From Nelumbo lutea (lineage: Eukaryota > Streptophyta > Magnoliopsida > Proteales > Nelumbonaceae): a DNA stretch of 64,000 nt. Below the pieces are notes generated by a model. The model saw only the letters and a program-made list of their open reading frames with translations. It made no database searches and was not told where the DNA came from. Shown here in pieces: positions 49,479-59,873 of this stretch (its first letter is position 1; each line of letters begins with the position of its first letter). The DNA lies in assembly GCA_022828595.1 (NCBI GenBank), contig JAKGHH010000001.1, positions 72,846,401 to 72,910,400 on the forward strand, given 5' to 3'. The position numbers were made by a program, and so were the translations under genes.

Positions 49479-50203
49479 GAAAATTCTTGATCAGTACCCT
49501 ATAATTTAGGGGTTGTGTCGAGTCAGTTCCCGAAATTTAAAATGTGCTTATGCAATATCCGAATTTTTAGAATGTGTCAAATAGGTTTCTGTAGTTAACA
49601 GTCCGTCAATTAATTTTGGAAATGTCAAAAGTATCCATCAGGTGTCATAATTTTATTTATCTGCCACTTCCACATAAACCAATTTAAACAAAATTTCTCC
49701 AATTTAAATCTTGATTCTAATAAATTATGTTGTATTTCTACCTCGATTCCATGATAGGAAAGTTGCACCAACTATCCAACATGGATTTTAGAATATATAG
49801 GAAATTTTCATCAGCTGTATAAAAAAAAAAATATAATATACAAAAAACTATAGCAATGGTGGTTTCAGCCGTCGTTGGAACATGGTCAGTTCCCAGCACT
49901 GTCATTGGTTCATATCTGTTCCTGGCACCGTCATCAGTTCCCGACACTGTCGTAGTAATGGCGCAACTCTTCAATCTCAATGTAGAAGACAATGAACAGT
50001 TTTTTCTTTCAGGGGTAGTTTTGATATTTTAAAAGTTTTAATTGACGCACGTCATCATGTGATACAGATAACTGACAGATTGTTAACGATAGGGGTTTAA
50101 TAGACATATTTTGAAAGTTTAGGTACTGTATAGATAGTTTTGAAGTTCAGGGACTGATTTGACACAACCCCTAAATTTCACGGTTATTGATAAGGGATTT
50201 CCC
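49479..50203. mobile_element. Non-autonomous MULE-like element with 130-bp inverted ends
   Basis: Both ends fold on each other over about 130 bases. The left has TTTAGGGGTTGTGTCGAG and the right, read from the other strand, TTTAGGGGTTGTGTCAAA. CAGTYCC, ATATGTCTATTAA-like and GTTAACAxTCxGTCA blocks follow in the same order on both sides. Long TIRs and no coding capacity fit a Mutator-like MITE. The flanks are T-runs on both sides, so a 9-bp target duplication of T residues is possible but uninformative. Confidence 0.75.
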
Positions 50204-50464
50204 TTTTTTTTTTAGTTATTCGAAGCTGGATTTTCAATTCAGGCGGGCAATTTTTTATTTGTTTCTGTTTAAAGAGATCCCAAAAAGGGAGTCGTCCCAA
50301 GGGAGCAATGTATTTTTATTTGAAAAAATATTAATTTAAATAAAAATTAAATTTACTAGAGAAGCTGGAGTGCTTTTATATAGATGGTTAGCCATATGTT
50401 TACTAGAAAGCCATCCTATGAGGTGGCAATTTAAATAAAAATTGAAAGTCTATTTAATTTACAA

Positions 50465-50702
50465 TCGGAATTGAAATCCTTTAGAATCAAAATTAGAATG
50501 GTCTATTCCCATTGTTTATTTGGTTTAGACAGGGATCAGGATGAAAATTGGAATCAGCTAGAATGCTGGAATGAGATTTCATTCACGAGGGAGAGGACCA
50601 TTCTACTAGAAATGAGAATGAGATTTCAATTCTGCCCAACAATCAATTGGAATCGAAATGGTCTTTTCCAATTTTGATTCCAGACCTCTATTCCTATGTG
50701 GC
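50465..50702. mobile_element. MITE related to the one at 18309
   Basis: The shared motifs GAATGAGATTTCAATTC, GGAATCGAAATGG, and CTATTCCTATG near the end correspond to the 18309 and 59690 elements. The ends are less clear. Confidence 0.5.
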
Positions 50703-51492
50703 CCTCAGTCTCATTTGTTTACGTTGGATCTGCCTAGTCCTGAACCGACTTAGACCCAAGTGAGCCTAAATGTCTAAACTGTCATTTTACTAATATTTTG
50801 AATGAAACCCTAAGTGGCTAAGCCCAATTGACCAGAACTAAACCATTTCATTTTCCCATTACGGCTAATCCCCCCTTTTTTCCTTTAATCAACTGTTAGA
50901 CTATTCCCTCTTTCTTTTCTAGTCAGCCAAATCCACCCATTCTTCCTCCTTTCACTCAAAATTTCACTCTCATCTCCCCATTGAAGTATCTAATAACTCC
51001 AACTCTCCATTTCTAAGCTCAAAGCCTTCAACCTTGCTGGTTGCAAATAACAATATTGTTGGTTGACGAAGGCAACAACAATAATGATGACCAAGTTTAA
51101 AGTATCAGTATGGAGTATTGCATTTGACAGTTTAGATATGCTAGAAAATGCACACATATCACATAAATATATTAATAACATTAAATCTAGAGCTAAATTA
51201 TTTGTGAATAAGGTATAAATGCATGATATATGCAACTTTAACAGGTTATATGAAGAAAAACTTTGCAATCAACGATATTGGGATTTTAAAACATGTATAT
51301 ATCATACAATAATTATCAATTATAATTTTTAATTTTTATTAAGTTTTTGGGAACATTTATTTGTTTAGTTTTTTTATATAAATAATAACTCTATTTTTTC
51401 AAATAATAAATATGTTTTTAGTAATGTATAATTTAAATGTAAAATAAGACATGTAAATCATTTAAGATAGATAAAATAAATTATTTTTATAA
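50703..51492. other. Intergenic, AT-rich
   Basis: Nothing is recognised beyond low-complexity AT sequence at 51280-51480. Confidence 0.5.
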
Positions 51493-52124
51493 GGAAAAAC
51501 TTCTTAAACTATCCCTACAGTTTAGATAATTGACAAATTGTACCCTTACTATTTAACTAATGTCTTGAAGTACCCTCAAGTTTTTTTTTTTTACAATTGT
51601 CATCATCGCTAAATATTAACGGAAAGAACAAATTGTCAAATTTACCCTCCATTGTTTCTCAACTTTTTAAATTAAAACCCAACTGATGATTGACCCATTT
51701 TTCTAGCAGAGGAGACTGAAGTTTTTAGCAGGATAGAGGATCTTCCTTTGGTTCATTCTCAGGGTTTTAAGTTCGGTCGTTCCACTTCAAATTTGCTATT
51801 TAAATTCGATCGCTCTCATTTTAAGTTGCACTCTCATCGTTCCACTTAAAAATTTTTCTCATCATTTCCTAATTTCTTTGCAACTCTCACATCGTTCTCG
51901 CCCAATTTCAACGCCTCTAATTCAGACTAGGTGAACTTCTAACAAATTAGTTAAGCTTAATTCTGTATTTAACCCTAGAAAGAAATGCCTCAAAGTTTTA
52001 ACTATGACATCCACGGTTACTGATGTAACCGTTTTTGGCCACGTACCAATGTTTTGTGATGTAAAAATTTTTTGGCTAAGTACCTCGTTATTTGACCCGG
52101 TGGTGACGTGCCTTAGTGATGAGC

Positions 52125-52250
52125 TACTTGGTGGCGAACTGCCTGGTGATGAATTGTCCGGTGGTGAACTACCTAGTAGTGAGTTCCCTGGTGGTGAGCT
52201 GCCTGGGGGCGAACTGCCTAGCGGGGAGCTACCTGGTGGCGAACTCCCTT
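52125..52250. repeat. 15-bp minisatellite in the solo LTR
   Basis: Eight or so copies of GGTGGCGAACTGCCT with variants; one frame reads repeats of GGELP. It lies in the first 240 bases of the LTR. Confidence 0.92.
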
Positions 52251-52341
52251 GTAGGTGGCTTGTGGCTTAGAGAATGGTGGAGCTCCCTGGTGAAGCGCAA
52301 CCCGACTGCCCTCTGCATGAGTTGGTATTCTTTCCTTTGTA

Positions 52342-52535
52342 GGCAGTGAAAGCCGAGGGACCTGCGAGAACTCCATCTTTTCCTCCTCTTTGTAGGCGGC
52401 AGGAGTTGAGGGACCCGCGGGAATTCCATATTTTCCTCTTCTTTGTAGGCGGTGGGAGCTGAGGGACCTACGAGAACTCCATATTTTCCTCTTCTTTGTA
52501 GGTGGCGGGAGCTGAGGGACCTACAAGAACTAAAT
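52342..52535. repeat. 53-bp minisatellite in the solo LTR
   Basis: About 3.6 copies of a unit with GGGAGCTGAGGGACCTAC, GAGAACTCCATATTTTCC and TCTTCTTTGTAG. GAGGGACC recurs at about 52354, 52408, 52461 and 52514. Confidence 0.92.
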
Positions 52536-53009
52536 CAGAGGACCCGGGGGTATTTTCCTAGCGGGGGCTCTCCGACGCTTAAGTTAGCACTCTGATTGTA
52601 GAGAGCTTTGAAGATAATATTAGAGAAACAAGAGAGCTAGAGAGCAGGGATTACATCCACCTTTTTTCCCCTTCTCTCCCCTTTGGGGGGTAAGGTCTTT
52701 ATATATCGGAGTCCTCGCAGGTTAGGTGGGTGAAAAGCTTCCAAACGGTAAGACTCGTCACATCTCGTTAGAACCGGGGTATGGTGGTGAACTCCTCGAG
52801 GTCGTCAGGCTGGCGCTTGTGTCAGGCGGCCAGGTCGGCGCCTGGGCCAGGTTGTCAGGGCGGCGCCTGCATTAGTCGACGGGTCGGTGTCTGGGCCAAG
52901 TTGTCAGGTCGGCACCCGTGTTAGTCGGCGGGTCAGTGTCTGGGCCAGGTCGTCAGGCAGGAGATCTTCCTGCTATACGCCAAACTACTTCTGTACCGAG
53001 CTTCTCTAC

Positions 53010-53278
53010 AAGTGACGAGTTGCCTAGGGCGAGCTGCTTGTGGCGAGCTGCTTATGGCGAGCTGCCTGTGGCAAGCCCTGTCAGTTGCCTGTGGCGAGCT
53101 GCCTGTGGCGAGCTGCCTATGGTGAGCTGCCTGTGGCGAGCTGCCTATGGTGAGCTGCCTGTGGCGAGCTGCCTATGGTGAGCTACTGCCTATGCCTGTG
53201 GCAAGGTGCCTATGGCGAGCTGCCTGTGGCGAGCTGCCTATGGTAAGTTGCTGCCTATGCCTGTAGCGAGCTGCCTGG
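53010..53278. repeat. 14-bp minisatellite with 28-bp higher-order pattern
   Basis: GAGCTGCCTGTGGC and GAGCTGCCTATGGT alternate over much of the array, giving a 28-bp higher-order unit. It lies near the LTR end and shares the GAGCTGCC core with the 15-bp array. Confidence 0.92.
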
Positions 53279-54124
53279 AGGCCATACTTAGTTGGCACGA
53301 GGTGCCACATGTCATAATTCCACTAGAGGGCCAAATCTGCCCTCATCAGTTACCATCGAGGCCAAAACCACCATGGAAGATATTGAATTGTTGTTCTCAC
53401 ATAAGAGGCTCAACAGAATCCGATTAATAAACAGTCGAGCAGTAGTTCCTCGAATGTTTCTTCGGGTGTTATGCTAGAAAACATTAGTCGTCCATCGAAT
53501 TCTCAAGTGGTTTCTGCACCTTCTCTAACCTCTCAGCAACACACTCATGAACTCCTCCTTCAATGTCCTTCTTGGACAAACCACAGGTGTTTGGTTTTGT
53601 TTTTGGTTTGTTCTTGCCTCTGATATGCGGATTTAAGGGCATAATGTCTTCTGCAAGCTCATCGCTTTCTCTGGCGACAAAAAACAGGTGTGGTTGTTAC
53701 AACCAGGGCGAGGAATAGAGAAGTAGAGGCCACAACATTGGGCATTGGCGGCAGCGGAACTGAAGTTTGGACCCTCCGTCCAAGTTTGCGACCAGAACAA
53801 CAACTCTGCTCTCCTTCTCATCCTCTACGCCGAACTGAAGCCTGACCCTTCGTTCTCCAAGTCTACAACTAGACCGACGTAACTCGACGATGCAAGAAAG
53901 AGAGCTCTTTCTGCAACCAGACCCTCTGTCCTTCGTCCTCCGTCCTCCAAGTCTACAACCAAACTGATGAAACTCGACGATGCAAGCTTTACTCTCTTCA
54001 TTGAACTGAAGCTTGACCTACAATTTTGAAATTAGAGAGAAAATAAGGGGGGGAAGTCAAAAACAAAACGAAAAACGAAGAGGGTTCTCCGTTCTTCACG
54101 TTCTTATTCTTCTTTTCTTTTGCA

Positions 54125-54480
54125 GGTGCGAGCTTCTAAAACTCCTCAGAATCGCCGAGGACAAGAGTCATGGTGCATCCATACACTTGCTGATCTGAAT
54201 CATTCTTCTAGTCTCAGCTTAACGATGATTCAGATGGTCCCCAAGAGTACTATATCGGCGGCGAGAAAAGATACCTCCAGGCGCATGTTCCTGTCACCAT
54301 GGTGGTCTCGGCCAAAAGCGATGACAACGAGAAGAATGACCACAAGGACAGGGTACAAAAGACCTTTAGAAACTTGCTTGAAGGTTGCAATGGAGATCTT
54401 CCCCATCGAAAAGTCGGATTACAGTAGGTTGGAAAGATTTTGTTCTTATTTGTCCGAGAGAGTTGGCATGTGATGGGACT
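54125..54480 (+). pseudogene. Captured fragment resembling a plant UBX-domain (PUX3/4/5, p47-like) gene
   Basis: An acceptor (CTTTTGCAG) at 54125 precedes RASKTPQNRRG and IHTLADLNHSS. After a frameshift near 54215 comes NDDSDGPQEYYIGGEKR (54221-54271). Plant PUX proteins of the p47 type carry, before the SEP domain, an IRTLSDLNRR segment followed by DSDSDGPQEYYTGGEKSG. Both segments are matched in order and spacing. After GGEK the similarity ends, so only the linker and the first edge of the SEP domain were captured. The intact proteins bind the AAA-ATPase CDC48. The fragment is non-functional. Confidence 0.68.
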
Positions 54481-54547
54481 AATACCCTAACAACAGGGTA
54501 CAGTTTGTCAATTACCTAAACAGTAAGGATAGTTTAAAAAAAAAATT

Positions 54548-56203
54548 CATTTTTTTAACTTTTAGTTATTAATTTTTTTTAGAAAATTAAATCTTAAATT
54601 ATTTATTTTAGTTTTTATAATTATAATTTTCAATTTTATTAAAATTATAAAACAATCCAAAAGTGGTCAATAAACAATTTTGTCAAATTAAACACCAATA
54701 CACTTTTACATTGCAATGACCACTACAAGCACTGCAGGTAAGGCCGTGCGGCAAGCTAACAACCAACAACCAACAATTTACCAATGTGCGACTAATATTT
54801 TTTGTCTTGTTCCCTATATATTTTGAACACAGTCGATGCATGATCTGATGTTGCACTCTTTCTTCTTTCAACCAAAATATAGGTATTGTGAGCTCAAGGT
54901 TTTGCGAAGAAGCTATTCGTGGCTTGATTGGAGTGAGGATTCCTAAGGTACTCAAGTGAGCTCATTCTCATGTCAGCAATATCATCAACATACAATAGTA
55001 TGTTATCCTATCCTTTCCGCAGGTTCTTATAATTGGGTCCATTTTGGTGAGACTCGATTGTCTCCAGAAGTGATCGGTTTTGTTCTAGGTCTAAAGTTAT
55101 AGATCTCATAGGGTCTGGTTCAGTACTGGAACAATATAATCCATTGTTGTTTGGTATCATTTATGCCATGTAAATTGATTTTTGAGAAATCAGTTTTGAG
55201 TCTGTTTGGTATTGATTTTCAAGGCTCAATTATTTTTGTATTAAAGTTATTATTCAATGTCATGTTGGATGCCATATCATCCTAAATAAAACCGGAATGG
55301 GTTAAAAGTCAGGAAATCATCTGAAAAGGTGATCACGCGAAAGAACTTTTAGGTCAACGATCTGCCACGTGATCATTCATATGGCAACATGGGATCACAC
55401 GTGATTCATCCACTTATGATTCACTAGCCTCTTGAATTTTGATTTATTACCCCATTTGCCACTGTTCTAACTGTACTATCTTTTTTTTATTCATAGAAAT
55501 TATAAAATAAAAAAAAAATTCCTTACAAAACAATAAATGCTTTACCACCTTTATTTCTCCACACATGAGAAATACGCATAGGACCCATCAACCTATACAA
55601 GAAAAGTATAGGGGTATAAACTAATGAGATCATATCAAGTTAGGTAAAGAGTATATCTGATCCAATTAGGTAAGAAATCCGATCGATCCATATCCAATAA
55701 GAATTTATTGAATTTCCAAAATTATGATTCTAATCAAGGATTTAAATATCAATACGATATATTTGATATATGGCATCGTATTGTATCGATTGATAACAAA
55801 TCAACGTCTTTCTATTCATGTGTTGTTAGTTGTAAAAAATGTGACTAGAATGATTTGAACCCAAATCTCAAAGCATTAAAGCCTTATTCGCACTCTTAAT
55901 CCACTAGACCATATTTCACACTATGACAAGTGAAATAGAATATTATTTTATCAATTATAGTGTCCACATGTAATGCGGACAAGTAACATACATTTGTGTC
56001 TAATTCAATAAAAAATAATATTAAAAACTAATATTTTGTAAACTAATAGAATAAATAATTTTTTAAACCCACATTTATATCAAAAAGTGGTTTTTAATCT
56101 TCTACAAAAAAAGTGGTTTTTAATCTCAAAAAATTTATACCAATAAAGATATTAATAATAGAATTAATTATTAATTATTATTTTAATTTGAATTAAATAA
56201 AAG
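54548..56203. other. Intergenic with SINE head and a possible exon relic
   Basis: At about 54887-54945 a frame between AG and GT reads IVSSRFCEEAIRGLIGVRI, which looks like an isolated exon but is not identified. A tRNA-derived SINE head lies at 55850-55915. The rest is AT-rich. Confidence 0.4.
55850..55915 (-). mobile_element. tRNA-derived SINE head
   Basis: The minus strand reads TGGTCTAGTGGATTAAGAG (A-box, 55893-55911) and, 30 bases on, GGGTTCAAATCA (B-box, 55851-55862). The spacing and order are those of an RNA polymerase III promoter. There is no acceptor stem, so this is a SINE or tRNA relic rather than a tRNA gene. The tail runs toward lower coordinates and was not delimited. Confidence 0.62.
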
Positions 56204-59200
56204 TGATGCTATTCGATTTGAGGTATCCTAAACCGAGGCTACAATCACATAGTCCTGCCAAATGGACGAGGCCGAGGTGGAAGGACGAAGCCACATAACA
56301 AGAACTGAAACAAGAAAACAGTTAGAGGATTGAGGAGTTATTCCCCGGGAAGGTACTCCGATGCTTAAGTTAGTAGAGAATGGTAGGTGGTCGGGCCGAG
56401 TAGTTGAGAGAAATGCTGGTTCGAGTAGAATAATAGTGTGGAGGCTGAAGAGTCAAAAGTCCCTTACCTTGAGAGAAGATTACCTACTTATAGCCGAAGA
56501 TCCGTGTCCGATTTGGATGAGGCTTCCGGTGTTATTGGGATGAGGTTGTCCGTCAGGGTCTTCGGGATAAGACCTAATCCCCAGCGGAGCTGCTCTCCTT
56601 ATCTGTACGACGCTCTCCTATCTTAGTCGTACTTATTTGATGACGTGGTGCCAACGTGGCCGAAGTGACAAGGCGGCCACAGAGGTGACACATGGCACCC
56701 GATGCCAACTCAACCATAACCCAAACACCACTCTACCAGTTCTGAAGTCGAGGAGTGTAGTGCTCAGCCACGGTGTGGTGTGGAAGAGTTCTTTGGTTCT
56801 TGGTTGAGGAACTTGAACATGAAGTTTGATTGAGCGCGCTATCTGGGCGGAGGGACTTGGGATTGAATCGGTTTTTTGGGCAAACCGGTTGGCTCGATGC
56901 TCGTATTGTTTTCAGGAGGTTGACAGGAGCATTGTTTTGTTTCCCCGAGGCTACACGCATGCGAAGGGCGATGGCGTTATTTCATCTTCTTGAGCTGTTA
57001 GAGGGCGGAGTTTGATCTATGCCGTTGATCTGGATCACTAAGGGTCCTATAACATGGGGTGAAGAACATTTCCACTTTGTCATTTGCAAAGGAAGTACTT
57101 TTACAGCTCATCGAGAGGTAGTGTTTGGCTCGGTGTTGCTTTAGTTCCGTGGTCTAAGCTTCATAAAGTTCAGTAAGATGTCTTTCTCCTCCACTCACTT
57201 CTCCTGTTCTTCTTCCTCTTCTTCCCATAGTGAGTCCGAGTCAGGGTTTCTCATTGAGGCTGTCGCGCTCAATACTCATGAGGTCGACGGCTAGGGGGCT
57301 GAGGCCGAGGAGTTCGAGGCCTTCGATTCTGAGTGGGTCGTCGAGTGTGAGGCTGAGGCTGATCCATGAACTAGGGAGGAGGTCGCCCTTCCTCCGTAGG
57401 CTGGTAGCCAATTCGGGACCACCTCTTGTTGTCTGACACCTGGGGACTTAGCCTAGATCAAAGCCTTGGATTGTATACCTGAGGAGTATGAACTTAGGTG
57501 CTCGAGTGCTGGTGAGAGACCCACTTCAGCTCGGGTAGGTGAGCTCGGTGTATACAAGCACAACCTGATGGTTGGGCTAAGGTTTCTTTTGTGCAAGGGA
57601 AATGTCGAGGTGTAAAGGTGGTACCGGGTACTACTTGTCTAGTTAATGCTGAACTCCTTTAGGTTTGTAGTCGGCCTTCTTTCCTATTGCTTTGTCCACG
57701 ACCTTAAGATCACCTTGTGAATGACTACCTACTTTCTCCAACTGAAGCAACAGCATCAAAGGTAATACTACTTCTCGGCTCGACAGTGCATTAAGATGTT
57801 GGTTGGGGCCCCGTCTTCGGTGAAGTGCTGGAAGGGGAAATTCTTCTTCATGCGCTGTCCTGGAGGCTCGCCTCTACTAGCCGAGCTTCAAAAGCCGAGG
57901 ACAAAGGTAAAAGCGCCCAGTGAGACCTAGCTCATCGAGGAGGAGAGGGCATCGATAAGAACGATTAAGGAGGTTGACGTTATGGAATACACACCCTTCT
58001 TGATGTTGATCCACGTCGGGCTGATGAGTGAGGTGGCCGATCTATTTGTCTTGCTAACATCTTTGATTTTTGCTTTTTGCTTTTTTCGAGCTCTTCGACT
58101 TGGTACTGATGTGTCGTTTGCCTTGTGTAGGTGTTGAGATGGCCAGTTGCGAAGAGATGGCATGTCAGATGAGGGCCGTGACAGAGAGGGTGCGGTCTAG
58201 AAGGGCCCAGGGGACTCAGCCACGGGCTGATGAAATGGAACTGAGATCTACGAAACGCACTCCCTCACAGCAGAAGAGGCCAAGAGTGGTTGAGGAGGTG
58301 GTGGTCGACCTGGAGGAGGGTGCTTAGGTCATCCACTCTCCTCCCCCATGAGAGAACGCGCCGGAGGGCGGCAATCCCACTATGTACGTGCCGTAGTGGG
58401 ATGTTCGGCCCAAGGACGGGCTTAAGACAGAAGGCATTCCCGAGTAGTTGGTCCGGGGCTTGCTGACGTCGGCTATCAGGCACAAGCTCATCGGGTCTTC
58501 GAGTGGATCTCTAGAGAGTGCACTCCTACACTAGGCTGTGGCAGTAAGTCTTCTTGCTTCTTTGGTTACTTTTTCCTTGGTTGATTATTTCTATTGTGGT
58601 GACGGTGGTCTCTTTCTTAGAATGCTTGCTTGGTGGTTGCCGTGGTTGACCGCCTCTGAATGGTGCAATGCCTTCACGAGGTGTGGCAGGCTGAGGTAGA
58701 GCACTCGAAGGCTCGGTTGGTCGAGCTTGAGGCTGAGAATGCCGAGCTGAAGCACAACTTTGATGAACAGAGTGACACCATTCATAAGCTGAAGAGTGGT
58801 GTCTTCGAGCTGAAGGGAGCACGGGAGGCGTTGAAGAAGGAGGTCGATGAGAGGGTGGCTCGTGCAAAGGAGGAGGCGATTGCCAAGTTCAAGAAGGCTT
58901 GGAGGACTATTAGAATGCATTGGACGACTTTGCCTCTCACTCCTGGGCGGAGGGTTTCTACCTTTGTCACGACAAGATTGTGCGTCAATTCCCTGATGTG
59001 GCCGAGGTCTTGTAGGGTTTGGACCCATTTGACCCCCTATGCCGACCAAGGATGGCATTGCTACTGTCAAGGTGCCCGAGGAGGTCGAGGAGTGAAGGCT
59101 TCGCCTGCTACTGCTGTTGCTATCTTTGCCCTTTCCTTTTTTTGTTACTGCGATGTTCATGGCTCGATATGCCAAGTTGTAATTATTTGTGTTATTAATG

Positions 59201-59600
59201 AAAAAAGCGTCTTTTGTTCCGAGTTGTGTTTCATTCTCTTATTTTTTCTCTTTGTTGAATTTGAATGAGCGGGTTAGTCGCAAGCCTCGGTCTTATTTTG
59301 GCTGAGGTCTAGGGTAGGTGAGATCCAGACATTCCAGTCTTCGGCTTTTGTTGCCGAGGTGCTTCCGAACTCTCATCGCTTCGGAGATGCTTAGTGGCAC
59401 CTAGTCTTGGGGAGCCTTACACTCTTATTAGGCTAGACGTTTTTCAGGTAACTCTAATCTGGCGGTTAGTCAATTGGATGTGCGGAGTTCGGTTACCATC
59501 CTCTAGCCTTAGGAGGTAGGGGCGTCATTCCCGCTTCGGGCTCTACTTGTGGTCGGTTGAGTCAGATCAGTACTTCAAACTTTAGTTGCCGAAGGAGTGA
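56204..59600 (-). mobile_element. Third Tat-type remnant: LTR-like sequence plus antisense gene, pol lost
   Basis: TGATGC at 56204 starts an LTR-like block to about 56727 (ACTCCGATGCTTAAGTTAGT at about 56354 is shared with LTRs A and B). It is followed by a plus-strand antisense gene in the same order as in A and B. No gag, protease, RT, RNase H or integrase and no second LTR are present. The sequence ends near 59600 with the CTTCGG/GGAG-rich untranslated stretch. The LTR 3' boundary is tentative. Confidence 0.75.
57178..59270 (+). pseudogene. Antisense ORF relic of the third Tat-type element
   Basis: It starts MSFSSSTHFSCSSSSSS. After stops it continues with IPEEYELRCSSAGERPTSAR, VGELGVYKHNLMVGLRFLL and LNSFRFVVGLLSYC, the domain seen in A and B but from a different subgroup. 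A coiled coil follows (58660-58905: ARLVELEAENAELKHNFDEQ, REALKKEVDERVARAKEEA). A frame shifted by one then gives ALDDFASHSWAEGFYLC and VRQFPDVAEVL. Introns with TTGTGTAG (58130) and GTAAGTC (58541) borders are likely. Stops at 57291 and elsewhere break it. Confidence 0.75.
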
Positions 59601-59689
59601 GTGGCGAAATAGAAAGGGGAATGAAGGTTAGAAAGTTGGAATCGGGTAGGGAGAGGCTTGGGGTTTTTTTGTCATTTTAGTTTTTTCTT

Positions 59690-59873
59690 ATATTAAATAG
59701 CGGGAATGGCATTCCGATTCCGAGGGGTGGGTTGGGAATGGCCAATCCCTCAAATGGGGGATTGCCATTCTGCCCAGAATGGGAATTGGACCACCCAATC
59801 AAACGCCTGGAATCGGAATAGACCATTCTATATCCGATTCTGGACCCCTATTCCTGAGAACCAAACGGACTCT
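59690..59873. mobile_element. MITE-like sequence of the 18309 family
   Basis: GGAATGGCATTCCGATTCC, CCCAGAATGGGAATTGG and the end CCTATTCCTGAGAACCAAAC match the 18309 element, whose end is CCTATTCCTCTGAGCCAAAC. The left edge is unclear. Confidence 0.55.

Larger units (their letters stand above)
52016..53353 (-). repeat. Solo LTR, 1328 bp, with TSD GTTAC
   Basis: The LTR spans 52021-53348. It begins TGATGTAACC and ends GGGCCAAATCTGCCCTCATCA-type sequence, matching the ends of the A and B LTRs. GTTAC lies directly before (52016-52020) and after (53349-53353). The middle (52535-52720) aligns with LTRs A and B (CTCTCCGACGCTTAAGTTAG, GAGAGCTAGAGAGCAG, TTATATA). No internal region remains, so it arose by LTR-LTR recombination of a Tat-type element. 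It is longer than LTRs A and B because of three internal minisatellites. Confidence 0.92.
51493..54547 (+). mobile_element. Pack-MULE-like element with captured gene fragment, interrupted by a solo LTR
   Basis: The left end (TTAAACTATCC, then TAATTGACAAA and TGTACCC, 51503-51547) is repeated inverted at 54487-54536 (TTAAACTATCC, GTAATTGACAAAC, TGTACCC read from the minus strand). About 45 bases match with only a few differences. Long inverted ends of this kind fit Mutator-like elements. Removing the solo LTR (52021-53348) leaves about 1.7 kb. Inside at 54125-54480 is a PUX-like gene fragment with a splice acceptor. A second open Ser-rich frame lies at about 53415-53600. There is no transposase. 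The exact termini and 9-bp duplication were not resolved. Confidence 0.7.

Noticed and set aside
52004..52270. Repeat protein with GGELP pentapeptides
   Set aside because: It is a by-product of the 15-bp minisatellite in the solo LTR; neighbouring frames are equally open.
53010..53278. CRISPR-like array
   Set aside because: The repeats are directly tandem without unique spacers, in a plant LTR.
52918..53427. ORFs with repeated CLWRAAYGELPVAS peptides
   Set aside because: Generated by the 14-bp minisatellite, which reads through in all frames.
57927..59175. Minus-strand ORFs at 58526-58867 and 58591-59175
   Set aside because: They are antisense shadows of the coiled-coil coding part of the plus-strand antisense-gene relic.
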